Of a stretch of DNA of 64,000 bases, positions 18,371-27,513 are shown one piece after another (position 1 is the first letter of the stretch; each line of letters opens with the position of its first letter). This stretch comes from Adhaeretor mobilis. Its GTDB lineage: Bacteria > Planctomycetota > Planctomycetia > Pirellulales > Lacipirellulaceae. The position numbers and the translations under genes were made by a program. The notes under the pieces are model-generated. The model was not told the origin of the DNA, searched no databases, and saw only the letters and a list, made by a program, of their open reading frames with translations. The stretch spans positions 2,171,501 to 2,235,500 of the forward strand of contig NZ_CP036263.1 in the NCBI RefSeq assembly GCF_007741515.1. The letters run 5' to 3'.

Positions 18371-19157
18371 GTGCTTTCCTGTTGCTTTCTCTCCTTCTCG
18401 GAGGGATCCAATTCAGATCTGCCAGCTTTCCAAGGTGGGTTTGACGCACACTTCGAAGTCTGGTTCAGACCGGATAGCCTTAGCGGTGGCGACCAAGTTG
18501 TTCTCAAGCTCGGTGGCAGTGGCAATGGCTCCTACTTCTGCTGGAATACGATGTGCTTTCATTCTACAGCAGGATTAATAACGTTGATGGCCCAACACTT
18601 TCAACGACGCTTGCCGAAGCTGAGCGGACGCAAGTGGTCGGCACTTGGAAAGGCACGACCGAGGCGCTTCAACTCTTTGTAAATGGTGAGTTTGTTTCTA
18701 GCGGTGTCACAACTGGAGATTTGAATGAACGGGCAGGAGGAACTGCTTGGGGGCTAGGTCAACGTGGCGAATCGGATCGGGACCCCGGAAATGATATTGC
18801 CACAGGTGGTCCACTAACCGAAACAGCCGGCACGGATTTCGCCTTTTCTGGCGAGGTTGCAATCTTCAAAATCTATGACTCGGCCCTCAGTGCGTCAGAA
18901 GTACAAGACGCGTACGACGCAATTGCAGCAGATGCGGCAACCGGTGATGCCGATGGCGATGGCGACGTAGACGGCACAGTCTTCTTGATCCTCCAACGCA
19001 ATAACCCACTTGGCATTCCGGATTGGGAACTCAACTACGGCACGGATACGTCGGCAACTTCTTCACTCACCGCAGTCCCGGAGCCAAGCTCCGTGTGCCC
19101 TCAGTGGTCGCTGGTCTTGCTACGCTGCGAAGGCGCAAGCAACTTACTAATGCTTAG
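18371..19157 (+). pseudogene. Frameshifted LamG-like PEP-CTERM pseudogene
   Basis: The pieces of one protein lie in different frames. The first frame gives FEVWFRPDSLSGGDQVVLKL, a laminin G/concanavalin-like start. After a shift near 18540 the next frame continues LSFYSRINNVDG, then FVNGEFVSSG, IYDSALSASEVQDAY, a dockerin-like DADGDGDVDGTVF and VPEPSS. A second shift after PEPSS restores a normal PEP-CTERM end (VVAGLATLRRRKQ) with stop at 19155-19157. No convincing start or signal peptide is seen. This is a decayed surface protein at the edge of the accessory region. Confidence 0.75.
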
Positions 19158-19199
19158 TTCTGACAGTGATACGCCAAGCCTGTCGCCGAGTCGTCGAAT

Positions 19200-19748
19200 T
19201 TGTCGACATCTACCCCAAACATTGTAGAGATGGCCGGATGGCCCGTGAACGCAAAGCTTGCTGGTCACTCGGACGCTCCAATCTCAGTAGACTTCACCGG
19301 CAAATATCCGTGCTTGCGAATTGAAGCCGAGGCCGAGAAAGGTTTTCAGGATCGGCAACTTCCGATCACTCCAGATTTCGCTGAGTGGCTACTGCTCACG
19401 CCCTCAGAACGAAGGATGAGAAAAGTCTTTGTGGTTGCTGAGCAACAGAAGAGGCTCGATATGATAAGTAAGACGATCACCAGGATCGGTAAGGAAGCTC
19501 GTGTCGTGGTCAACAAGGAGCAGGGAAAGTTTGCTTCGGCTCACGATATGAGGCGTGCCTTTGGTACTCGCTGGGCCGCGAAAGTGCAGCCCGCGACTCT
19601 AAGAGAAATAATGAGGCATGCTTCAATCGAGACCACAATGAAATTCTACGTCGGGTTGCGAAGCGATGTGATAGGAGAAGAGTTGAAACGAATAACAGAG
19701 ATAAGCACCGACATCGTGTCAGAAAAGCAAAGATCAACAGGTAATTAA
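19200..19748 (+). pseudogene. Tyrosine recombinase, C-terminal fragment
   Basis: Residues from about SDAPISVDF onwards match the catalytic domain of phage-type integrases common in planctomycetes: TPDFAEWLL, then ASAHDMRRAFGTRWA (H-x-x-R box), LREIMRHASIETT (third catalytic His) and MKFYVGL with the nucleophile Tyr. The N-terminal DNA-binding domains and the first catalytic Arg are missing, so this remnant cannot be active. A second copy of its end lies at 20112. Confidence 0.8.
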
Positions 19749-20071
19749 ATTTTGTTTGCAAGGAAGCTTGCCGGGCAATGCTCAGGGGCTTCGATAGTCA
19801 TGAACGGAAGGTGCATTTGACCAGAGTGGTCGCGATAATTCTCCAGGTCGAGCATCATCCGTATATATGCCCTCAGCATTGGGTCTCTGAAACGGTAATA
19901 TCCAGTTGTAGGCTTCGAAAGCACTTGGTTTCTTTCTGCCCTGACAAGTTGCCCAAGATTGTAACTAAGCGATTCTTTGCGGATGCTGCTGCCATAGAGT
20001 TTGTTGATATTCAAGGCAATATCGTTCCACCCTTCCTGCCAATAGTCTTGCCGGAGGTTTCTATTCTGCAC
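19745..20071 (-). pseudogene. C-terminal winged-helix fragment of an ATPase
   Basis: This 108-aa open stretch, with an in-frame stop just upstream, contains SLSYNLGQLVRAE and GYYRFRDPMLRAYIRMML. These resemble the C-terminal winged helix of AAA/STAND-type ATPases (YRFRDPLLRAY pattern). No nucleotide-binding motifs remain. It lies between two integrase fragments, which suggests leftover cargo of a mobile element. The family assignment rests on pattern memory. Confidence 0.45.
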
Positions 20072-20111
20072 TAGGTGTTAGTCCTAACGCATCAAGACTC
20101 GAATTGGCGGG

Positions 20112-20249
20112 CCTGCCTCAGCTCACGATCTAAGGAGAGCCTACGGAACTCGCTGGGCTGCTAAGGTCCAGCCGGCAACACTTCGGGAATGGATGAGGCA
20201 CTCATCTATAGAGACCCCCATGAAGTTCTATGTGGGCTTGAGGGGGTGA
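20112..20249 (+). pseudogene. Second tyrosine recombinase C-terminal fragment
   Basis: Translation gives ASAHDLRRAYGTRWAAKV, LREWMRHSSIETPMKFY and a stop at 20247. It has the H-x-x-R, His and Tyr boxes but nothing upstream. It differs from the fragment at 19533-19662 in about 5 of 42 residues and has the same orientation, so two related integrases once lay here. Confidence 0.75.
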
Positions 20250-20378
20250 AGATGTTGCTCGCGACTTGTGGGCTCAAGTAACAGAGCCTAGGGCGACTTT
20301 GGAAGACATGGAATTTAATGTGCCACTCTCAGAACGATTAAATCAGGCGATCGACTAACCTATTTGGGCTGGCCATGA

Positions 20379-21722
20379 CTAAAGCACCTCGCTTGCGATG
20401 GCCGTCAACTTATGTGACAACCATTGCTTGTATTCAGCTACTAGAGTGTCTAGGATGTCCGTCGGATCACCTTCGTACCAAGCAATCTCCTGCCACTCAT
20501 GTAGAGTGGTTTCTCCTTTGTTGGAGCCGGGTTCAATGTCACACCCGAGAACTACAGATTGTTCATCCCGCGAGGCTATCATGTAAACTCTTCCTTGGTG
20601 CAGTTGATGGTGGTCAACCCTTACATGTGCATTGAAAGGTCCTGCGACATAGTCAAGGCTGCCGTCTAGCTTTGGCCCATTCTGGCCCCCTGCTTTCATC
20701 GATGAGTTGAAACGCCCTAACTGTTTGCCGATCTGGTCGATCCTTGCAGTAAGTCCCTTAAGGAGCTGTGTAGCGGCAGGCTTGAACTCCATGATTTGAG
20801 TTTTTCTATCTTGCGCGCGAAACTGATTCGAGAGTTCGGCTGCTAGGGCTATCGGATCTTGAACATAGCTCTCAGAAGATTGATCAAGTAGAGTCGAGAG
20901 TCGGTTCGAGAATTCTTCGATGTTTTGAAAACGACTCATTATCGAAGGGGATAGTCCTCGGCTTAGAATAAGCTCGATTTGCGTTTGACGTGCATCGTCT
21001 GGCACCGATTCTTTGACGGTGAAGCCATGGCGAAGATGCGCAAGCCTTCCAGAGGAGTCCTGCAATTGACCTACTTTGTGTCCGGTTAGCAAGTAGTAGA
21101 AAATTGCACAGGCCGCAGTTACATCACTTCGTGCGTCTCTGAGGTCGCCGCCCGGAGTGTTCGTTTCCGGTAGGTCGAGAAACTTGTTCTTGAAAGTTTC
21201 TAATGTGACCGTCACGTCTTCGTCGTCAGCATTGAACGATAAGCCGTAGTCAACGATGAAGAGGCTTGAGGATTCTGCATTGCTGACAATAATATTGTTG
21301 GGCTTAATGTCGCGGTGTAGCACACCCTCTTTGTGGGCGATCTTTATCGTTTCACATAAATTCAACGCAAAGTTAATAGCGTGGTCTACGGGAAGTCTAG
21401 TGCGTCCTCCTCGAAACTCTTCAAGAGTATCCCCGGGGATATGCTTCATCACTAAGTAGAGCTCCACCGACGGATCGGCAGAGTACTCCGTGTTGTGGTC
21501 CAGCACATTAGGCACTCGGGCTTTCAAAGCAGCAAGCAATTGGAGGCTTGCAACCTCTCGTTTCATCCTAGCTCTTGATGATACGCTCTTGTTATTTCGT
21601 AGGTACTTCAATACCCCCTGGCTAGAAGGGTCGTGTTTATCCGTCACTAAATACGTGACTCCTTGACCGCCACTACCAAGTCGATTTCCTTGCAGCCATC
21701 TTTCGTCCCAGGGGTGTGCCAT
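20379..21722 (-). CDS. Ser/Thr protein kinase with novel C-terminal domain
   Basis: This 447-aa protein has an N-terminal kinase domain (about residues 10-280) with the glycine loop GSGGQGVTYLV, a lysine in GVLKYL, the catalytic loop HRDIKPNN and DYG in place of DFG. It has no membrane helix, so it is cytoplasmic. The last 150 residues contain a probable helical segment (LKGLTARIDQIGKQLGRF) and a beta-rich part (GRVYMIASRDEQSVVLGCDIEPG) that I do not recognise. ATG at 21722 has GGAG 8 nt upstream. It lies between integrase remnants and a tRNA gene, so it is probably acquired. A defence or stress-signalling role is possible but unproven. Confidence 0.85.
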   Translation of the reverse strand: MAHPWDERWLQGNRLGSGGQGVTYLVTDKHDPSSQGVLKYLRNNKSVSSRARMKREVASLQLLAALKARVPNVLDHNTEYSADPSVELYLVMKHIPGDTLEEFRGGRTRLPVDHAINFALNLCETIKIAHKEGVLHRDIKPNNIIVSNAESSSLFIVDYGLSFNADDEDVTVTLETFKNKFLDLPETNTPGGDLRDARSDVTAACAIFYYLLTGHKVGQLQDSSGRLAHLRHGFTVKESVPDDARQTQIELILSRGLSPSIMSRFQNIEEFSNRLSTLLDQSSESYVQDPIALAAELSNQFRAQDRKTQIMEFKPAATQLLKGLTARIDQIGKQLGRFNSSMKAGGQNGPKLDGSLDYVAGPFNAHVRVDHHQLHQGRVYMIASRDEQSVVLGCDIEPGSNKGETTLHEWQEIAWYEGDPTDILDTLVAEYKQWLSHKLTAIASEVL

Positions 21723-21961
21723 CAAAACGCTCCAAGTTGATCAGAAAGTCTGACTTGTTCAGTACCATCGAGGTGGCCGCATCGTGGCTATACAATCAGA
21801 TGCAATGCTGGGCGTCGAATGGATCAATAGAGGCGAGCGAGTCCAGACGAGTAGGCCGTTGAGGTGCTAAGGTGACCATTAAGGTGACTTTAACGCAGAG
21901 TACGGATTGGGTTCAGATGGAGACCCGGCTGCAAAGCCTTTACTGCAAGGGACTTAAGAAG

Positions 21962-22034
21962 TGCTCCCTGTAGGAATCGAACCTACAACCTATTGATTAA
22001 GAGTCAATTGCTCTGCCAATTGAGCTAAGGGAGC
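21962..22034 (-). tRNA. tRNA-Lys (anticodon CTT)
   Basis: The minus strand folds as a 73-nt tRNA. Acceptor GCTCCCT pairs with AGGGAGC, the D arm is GCTCAATTGGCAGAGC, and the anticodon stem TTGA/TCAA has the loop CTCTTAA (anticodon CTT). The T arm is TGTAGGTTCGATTCCTACA and the discriminator is A. CCA is not encoded. The accessory region with integrase remnants lies on its 3' side, as expected for a tRNA used as an integration site. Confidence 0.93.
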
Positions 22035-22128
22035 CGGCAGACGCGTATTGTAAGCAGTCTGGCGGGGCGATTTCTAGTCCCTGTGGCTGGCAGGAAATGT
22101 CGATTCTTGGTCGGCCATTGCCACGAGG

Positions 22129-23280
22129 CTACTTGATGCGAGACATCTGGCGGTAGAAGTCGGCGGTCAGGGACTCTTCATCCTCGCCAAAGTGTTTTCG
22201 AAAGTCCGCGAGCCGCTGCTCCGGGGTGTCCCACACGAGTTGGCCTTTGGAGGCAAGTTGCTCTAGATACGCTACAAATTGCTTCCGATGGTGCCGGATG
22301 AGATAGTAGTTCCAGGCCCAGGCCTGTGCGTAGGCGGTGGCGGCCGTTTGCGGATCGGCCAGGAGCTTGTCGTCGGTGAGCATGCGCTCCAGCGAGAGGG
22401 TTTTGCCGCTTTGATAGTCCGCGCGGAACTGATTCCAACGCGGTCCGTTTACCTTGCCGATGCCTCTCCAGCCGCGGGAGCTCAGGTCGGGTGTTTCACA
22501 GTACAGGGCAATCCCTTCGCTCAGCCAACGGGGATTGTCAGCCAAGCGTGTTTGCAACCCGCAGTTGTAGGCGATTTGATGCGTTGCTTCGTGGATAATG
22601 GTTGCAACTTGCGGCGCGGCGGCAGGTGAGGAGAGAGCCGCTGTGATTTGATGCATCGAGCCGCGGCTATTTCGCTCGCGAGCAATCGCCTGATTGCCGG
22701 TGAGGTCGTACATCAGCACGCGATTGCTGGTGATGCTGTAGTAACCGATGACCGAGCCAACAGCGGGACCGAGTTCCTTGGCGGCGTAGCGTGCGTAGGA
22801 CTGCTGATCGCTGAAGATGATGACGACCAACGGATCGGCGGGTGGGGTAATATCCGCATCAAGCTTTCCCCAGTATCCGAGAAATCCCTTATTGAGCCGT
22901 TCGAGCAACGAGCTACACCACTTGGCATAGCTTCGCGTGGTATTGAAGGCGATGGTGTAGTTCTTCGACTGATGTACCTGAAAGCCAAGTGGAAGCTCGG
23001 CCAGCAACTCCTCGGCCAGCTCATCTCCATCAAGTCGTTTGTAAGGGGTTTTGTCCTGGCTGCGCTTGGCGATTTCCGTGGGCTCGATCAAGTGCAACTC
23101 TTGATTGGGCGATTCTAAGAGAAGTCCGCCATCGGCGGCTTCCACAAGTACCCGTCCTGAGAGTATTTGCTCGTGGACATTGCCGCGGGTTTCCACACGC
23201 TCGATGGCACTGACCATTGCTCCGGAAGTGAGGTGCACCAGCAGAGCGCACACGAGGAGCGTTAAACTGAGCGGCTTCAT
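22129..23280 (-). CDS. DUF1570 secreted metallopeptidase-like protein
   Basis: This protein of about 383 aa has an N-terminal signal peptide (MKPLSLTLLVCALLVHLTSG). The C-terminal DUF1570 domain has the zincin motif HEATHQIAYNCG (HExxH) and, downstream, WLSEGIALYCE with the likely third ligand Glu. A zinc peptidase fold outside the cytoplasm is therefore likely; the substrate is unknown. An upstream ATG at 23304 is also possible, and neither start has a clear Shine-Dalgarno. It is monocistronic, next to the tRNA gene. Confidence 0.85.
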   Translation of the reverse strand: MKPLSLTLLVCALLVHLTSGAMVSAIERVETRGNVHEQILSGRVLVEAADGGLLLESPNQELHLIEPTEIAKRSQDKTPYKRLDGDELAEELLAELPLGFQVHQSKNYTIAFNTTRSYAKWCSSLLERLNKGFLGYWGKLDADITPPADPLVVIIFSDQQSYARYAAKELGPAVGSVIGYYSITSNRVLMYDLTGNQAIARERNSRGSMHQITAALSSPAAAPQVATIIHEATHQIAYNCGLQTRLADNPRWLSEGIALYCETPDLSSRGWRGIGKVNGPRWNQFRADYQSGKTLSLERMLTDDKLLADPQTAATAYAQAWAWNYYLIRHHRKQFVAYLEQLASKGQLVWDTPEQRLADFRKHFGEDEESLTADFYRQMSRIK

Positions 23281-23369
23281 TGAGGGAATAGTGTAGAAGG
23301 TCATATCGTCGTGAACTACAAGAGTAGGTATCCAAGTTGTCTCAAGGAAAGCTGCAAAGTCAATTCTAC

Positions 23370-23460
23370 GTCATTTCGACCGAGCGACAGCGACCGAGAA
23401 AACCGGCTTGAACCCTACGTTGACTGGATTCCTCAGTCGTTCGACTCCTTTCGGAATGAC
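23370..23460. repeat. Imperfect palindromic intergenic element (GTCATTTCGACCGAG type)
   Basis: The element begins GTCATTTCGACCGAGCG and ends CTCCTTTCGGAATGAC, with terminal inverted repeats of 8/9 bases. It resembles a small dispersed palindromic element seen in many bacterial genomes. It lies between divergent genes and is non-coding. Confidence 0.55.
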
Positions 23461-23606
23461 ATTGCGGCGGAACTTGCACTTCCACTGCGAGCCGACGGCT
23501 AGTGCCTGTCGGCTCGGGGGACCTATTCTCTAGTATAGCTGGCTGCTGAGAGTATGCAGATGCCGAGTGACTCGCGGAGAAGCACGACTTGCGATAAATT
23601 AGGGCC

Positions 23607-24392
23607 ATGAGCGAAACTATTCTCGACAAAATCGTAGCTGAAAAACGCAAAGAAGTGGCGGAGAAGTTCGCCCAGGTAACGGTAGAAGAGCTCCAATGCC
23701 AGGCGGCTGAGGCTCCACCGGTGCGAGACTTCTTTGCCGCCTTAGCAGATTCCTCGGGAGTTTCGCTTATTGCTGAGGTGAAAAAGGCGAGTCCTTCAGC
23801 AGGGATCATCCGCGAGGACTTCGATCCGGCGACCATTGCCAAAACTTACCAGCAGCACGGCGCGTCGTGCATTAGCGTGCTTACGGACGAGCCATTCTTT
23901 CAGGGAAAGCTGGAATACTTAACAACGGTTCGCAACGTGGTGGACATTCCCGTATTGCGCAAAGACTTTCTGATCGATAGCCGCCAATTGCTGGAAGCAC
24001 GAATCGCCGGTGCAGACGCAGTACTACTCATCGCGGAATGCCTAGACGATTGCAATCTCCGCAAACTGCACAACGAAGCAATCGATCTTGGCATGACGCC
24101 GTTGGTGGAATACTACGAGCCGGCGAATCGCCAGCGAGTACTCGATGCAGGGGCCACGCTTATCGGTGTGAACAATCGCGATTTGCGAACCTTCAAGGTA
24201 GACATCGCACACACACTTCGGCAGAAGGAACTGCTACCCGAGGAATGTCTGCTGGTTGCCGAAAGTGGCATTCACACACGTGAGCATGTACTGCAGCTAG
24301 AAGCGGCTGGAGTGGATGCCATGCTGGTTGGCGAATCGCTGATGCGCGAGACCGACATTGGTGCAGCGGTGCAGCGGTTGCTGGACAGTTAA
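23607..24392 (+). CDS. trpC: Indole-3-glycerol phosphate synthase
   Basis: This 261-aa enzyme of tryptophan synthesis converts CdRP to indole-3-glycerol phosphate in the cytoplasm. Conserved blocks are LIAEVKKASPSAGIIRED (catalytic lysine), LTDEPFFQGKLEYL, VLRKDFLID, IGVNNRDLRTF and VAESGIHTREH. The length is normal for the family. No other trp gene except the unrelated trpS lies in the window, so the pathway is dispersed as in other planctomycetes. Confidence 0.96.
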   Translation: MSETILDKIVAEKRKEVAEKFAQVTVEELQCQAAEAPPVRDFFAALADSSGVSLIAEVKKASPSAGIIREDFDPATIAKTYQQHGASCISVLTDEPFFQGKLEYLTTVRNVVDIPVLRKDFLIDSRQLLEARIAGADAVLLIAECLDDCNLRKLHNEAIDLGMTPLVEYYEPANRQRVLDAGATLIGVNNRDLRTFKVDIAHTLRQKELLPEECLLVAESGIHTREHVLQLEAAGVDAMLVGESLMRETDIGAAVQRLLDS

Positions 24393-24484
24393 CGCGAACT
24401 CACTTCTGTAGGCGAAGACCCACCGTGGCGCACCGCTGTGCTAGGGTTCCTGGAATGTCATCTTTTCAGGCTGCACGTAAGAAA

Positions 24485-24518
24485 AAACGCGGAGCAATCG
24501 GGTGATTGCTCCGCGTTT
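24485..24518 (-). terminator. Rho-independent terminator for the PEP-CTERM gene
   Basis: A perfect 15-bp stem (AAACGCGGAGCAATC and its complement) has a 4-nt loop. On the minus strand it runs into TTTTTT. It lies between convergent genes and chiefly terminates the minus-strand gene. Confidence 0.9.
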
Positions 24519-24545
24519 GAAATGCCTCTCACTCTTACGTCTCAA

Positions 24546-25268
24546 CTAGCTGTTATGACGTCGTCGTGCCAATCCCAGTCCGAGTAGGCTCAAACCTGCA
24601 AGGGCTAAGCTCGTTGGTTCCGGAACGACCGAATCACCCGAGATGGTTAGCACGCCGGTTTCTCCGAACGCAGCGTCCGTTCCGAACATCGCATCTGTCG
24701 AGGTGTAAGCAATACTTACTTGACCGCCGAACTGCTTCCCCATTGGAAGAGACTGCGAGGTTACGGTCCCCGATCCCGTCAAGAATAAGACACCGGGCAG
24801 TCCAGGAACGGACGGGCCTCGGAAGGCTTGGAGGTCATCAATCCGAACTCTCAAATCGGTTCCACCCACGAAGAAGTGGATTTCATTGGTGCCAGTCACT
24901 GGTGGTAGGATGTCCGTCAAGCCGACTGCGGGAACAGTAATTCCATCTTCAACGAGCCAATCGACTTCAATGCCATCAGCTTTCATCCACTCCATGAGAT
25001 CGACATTCTCTTCGGAGAAGGTCGCTGTTGTTGCATTGTCTGCAATAGCCCCATTTCCTGGACCTGCGATCGTAAACATGGGCTGAGCAGTATCAAAGAT
25101 TCGCTCGCCCACGCCGTCAATCTGCACATCGACGCCGGTAGCATTGATCGTAAGGATGGCTGCCTGCGAGCTGGAAGGAAGTGCGAAAACCATGGCTGCG
25201 ACCGCAAACAAAGTTAGGCTGCGGAACGACCGGCAGGCTTTCGTACTTACCCGGGAGGTAATGTTCAT
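24546..25268 (-). CDS. PEP-CTERM sorting-domain protein
   Basis: This 240-aa protein has a long signal peptide (cleavage near SQAA), a beta-rich body with no recognised domain (SGTVTSQSLPMGKQFGGQVSI) and the tail VPEPTSLALAGLSLLGLGLARRRHNS. ATG at 25268 has AAGGA upstream; the frame is open further (to 25367) but that adds no signal-like sequence. It is probably exosortase-processed and surface-associated. The 443 bp upstream (25269-25711) holds only its leader and no gene. Confidence 0.85.
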   Translation of the reverse strand: MNITSRVSTKACRSFRSLTLFAVAAMVFALPSSSQAAILTINATGVDVQIDGVGERIFDTAQPMFTIAGPGNGAIADNATTATFSEENVDLMEWMKADGIEVDWLVEDGITVPAVGLTDILPPVTGTNEIHFFVGGTDLRVRIDDLQAFRGPSVPGLPGVLFLTGSGTVTSQSLPMGKQFGGQVSIAYTSTDAMFGTDAAFGETGVLTISGDSVVPEPTSLALAGLSLLGLGLARRRHNS

Positions 25269-25711
25269 TGTGCTTGTCCTTTTAAGAAAAAATCTAAGTG
25301 AAAAATTAAATGAGTATCTACTTTTGTCTCTAGTACTTGCAACGTCAGTAGCTGGCGTGCGTAGCACTTGTATGCAATCGGGTACCTGTCTGTCTCATGG
25401 GTTGATCGGTACTCGTTGAGGCCGCATGACGCGGATAGTTAAGTTGGTCTTGGATTGAGAACAAATCTCCTTTCCAACAAGCCGCTGTCGCTTCTGGCCC
25501 TGGTTCTGTGGGTTTCTACCATCCGTGTTTCTTGTTGCATCGTTGATGTAGTCCGTTTGCGGTAGAGCCTTTGCGTCGGCTCGATCTGGTTAGTTTTGCC
25601 AATAATCTTTTTCTGACTGAACGTCTGACCTTGCGACTGGCATGGACGGAGTCATTCTCAAAATGAGCGGGTTCGTCATAGGGTTTCTTGATCATGATTG
25701 CTTTTAGAGGG

Positions 25712-26230
25712 CTAAGGATTACCCGTTGTTGGTGCCAGCGAGCGGGAATACTCTTCGCACGATTCCTTGCGTGTCAGTGCCTCGCGAGCCTGCTCAAGAA
25801 TGAACTCAAACCCTTCTCGAGAATCCGCCTCCTGAAGAAACGACCAGACTCCCAACCTGCGTGCCCAGAGCTCGTCGTCAGGGCGGGAACTCTTGCCACA
25901 GACAACCAACAGGCTGTCTTGAGAGCAAACGGCCGATTCGGCAGCCCGTCGTAGCTCATGCGACGCGGAATCGTCATCCGGTAAATCAACGATGATCAGC
26001 GGGACTCTACGACGGAATGCGCACCGGAGAAACTGGCCGGTGTCGCAGCAAATAATGGCGTCCCAAGCTTGTGCTTCGGCAGCTGCGCGCATAAAGCGTT
26101 CTCGCTGACCCGATTTGGTGAGGACGAGGCACTGGAAAACCCCATGTGCCCTTAGACGTGAAGCCTTAGGGGGGAGTATACGTGCTGTACGCAGAGCGCC
26201 GAGCGCTGGGCTATCAACAGTGTTCATCAA
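25712..26230 (-). CDS. Degenerate response-regulator receiver-like protein
   Basis: This 172-aa cytoplasmic protein shows a CheY-like alternating pattern: VFQCLVLTKSGQ, then WDAIICCD, VPLIIVDLPDDD at the place of the phospho-acceptor strand, SLLVVCGKS, and GVWSFLQE instead of the usual K-P motif. The missing acidic pair near the N-terminus and the missing lysine suggest a pseudo-receiver. It lies on the same strand, downstream of the small basic-protein gene and a receiver-less sigma54 activator, so a regulatory partnership is possible. The fold is inferred from pattern only. Confidence 0.55.
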   Translation of the reverse strand: MMNTVDSPALGALRTARILPPKASRLRAHGVFQCLVLTKSGQRERFMRAAAEAQAWDAIICCDTGQFLRCAFRRRVPLIIVDLPDDDSASHELRRAAESAVCSQDSLLVVCGKSSRPDDELWARRLGVWSFLQEADSREGFEFILEQAREALTRKESCEEYSRSLAPTTGNP

Positions 26231-26546
26231 GGTGTCTCACTCCGAGCAATAGCTCAGTGCCACGGACGCCGAAGTAGCGCCTGAGTAATAGGTAGTAGGT
26301 ACATTCGTAATCTGCCCTCTAGTGCGATAGCGATTCACCGATGACAGGACATGCTTCCTACCTGCTGGAAAGCCAGGGTCTCCCCGTAACGTTCAAGCTC
26401 GTAGCAAACTCGCGATGTCCTGTGTCTCTATATCACTGCGCGCTGCTTCATCGATATCCCTCGATATCCCTCGATCAGCTCGCATTTGCTCCATACGCTT
26501 TGTCACATGGAAATCCACGTGACAGCAAGTAGCACCAACCGCCTGA

Positions 26547-26726
26547 TTACCAGGACAGCTTGCGCTTGCGACGGCGATGAATCCCGTTGATCGAGGTTGG
26601 CGACTTACCGCGACGGCGACCAAGGCTGGGACGTTTTTCCTTGGATCCGCTAGCAGGCTTGCGGCGAGCAAAGCGATCGCTGCCGTAGTCCATGTTGTCC
26701 ATCTCGTATTCTTGGATGTGGCTCAT
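26547..26726 (-). CDS. Small basic protein (59 aa)
   Basis: A short reading frame has a strong Shine-Dalgarno (AAGGAG, 6 nt before ATG). The product begins MSHIQEYEMDNMDYGSDRF and becomes highly basic (RRKPASGSKEKRPSLGRRR, then HRRRKRKLSW). No signal or membrane segment is present. The basic tail suggests binding of RNA or DNA, for example at the ribosome. I recognise no named family. Clean codon structure, the strong ribosome site and an exact stop support a real gene. Confidence 0.75.
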   Translation of the reverse strand: MSHIQEYEMDNMDYGSDRFARRKPASGSKEKRPSLGRRRGKSPTSINGIHRRRKRKLSW

Positions 26727-27513
26727 TCTTCTCTCCTTGTAGTTGCTGATAGGTCCGCACTTGTCTTTGTGTTAAGACAACCGTGCGAGTATCTGAGTGT
26801 GACCACTTCGCCAAGCTCATAAGAAAAGACATTGAGTCGGCGACGCGGCCGAACTCCGCATGTGCGCACGAAGTTCGACAGAACCTATAAGCGATTGGCG
26901 TGCCAAGAATCGAGAAAGACACGCTATTGAGAAGAACACCCTGGAAAACAGGAGTTTATTTTTTCCGCGGAGGACAGGTGCTCCACAAAGTACTTTCACC
27001 ATTCTTGTGAGGTGGAAAGTTGTGTCTTTGTGTAGATGCTTGATGTGCAGAGCTAAATCGCGAATTCACAAACATGGTGAATGATCACTGTTCCTGTGAA
27101 AGGCAAGTTGCGTTGGCACAATGGCGCTGCGTTGGTCGCCCAAAGATTTGGCTAGATGAGATGCTGTCAGCACAAGAAAAGCGAACGTACCACCAACACA
27201 ATGCTTTCAATACGCATACGCCGACTGTGCCGTGTGTGTGAATGTATAGACCGCTCTGCTAGTTGTGCGTGCAGAGAGGAAAACGAGAAGCGATCAACTG
27301 AGAATTGCGTCCAGAAGAAAATAGGGCGCGAAGCAGAGCAGCGCGGGCACCAAAAGATCCTACTAGAATCCTCGGCCCGAGCCGGGCTAGCAATTCCGTT
27401 ACAGCGCTATCAGAGATGGTAAATCGAGTCAGCTGATTGCCGTGCATGCACCGCGACGGTATGCGAGGCATCAGCGTTACCTCACGCCTCAACAACGAAA
27501 CTTCAACAGTGAA
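26727..27513. other. Long gene-poor gap with a hairpin leader
   Basis: This 787-bp stretch holds no convincing gene; short frames here have no ribosome site or protein-like composition. A hairpin at 26756-26787 (7-bp TTGTCTT/AAGACAA stem extended by CGCAC/GTGCG across a 2-nt bulge) lies 30 nt before the small basic-protein gene and may control its leader. Confidence 0.4.

Noticed and set aside
26450..26475. Short tandem repeat (TCGATATCCC about 2.5 copies)
   Set aside because: Too short and too few copies to call a repeat array.
27108..27130. Possible sigma54 promoter (TTGGCACAATGGCGCTGC)
   Set aside because: The spacing between the GG and GC elements is not the required 10 bases.
27156..27422. 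88-aa plus-strand frame in a long gene gap
   Set aside because: No ribosome site; Cys/Arg-rich composition looks random.
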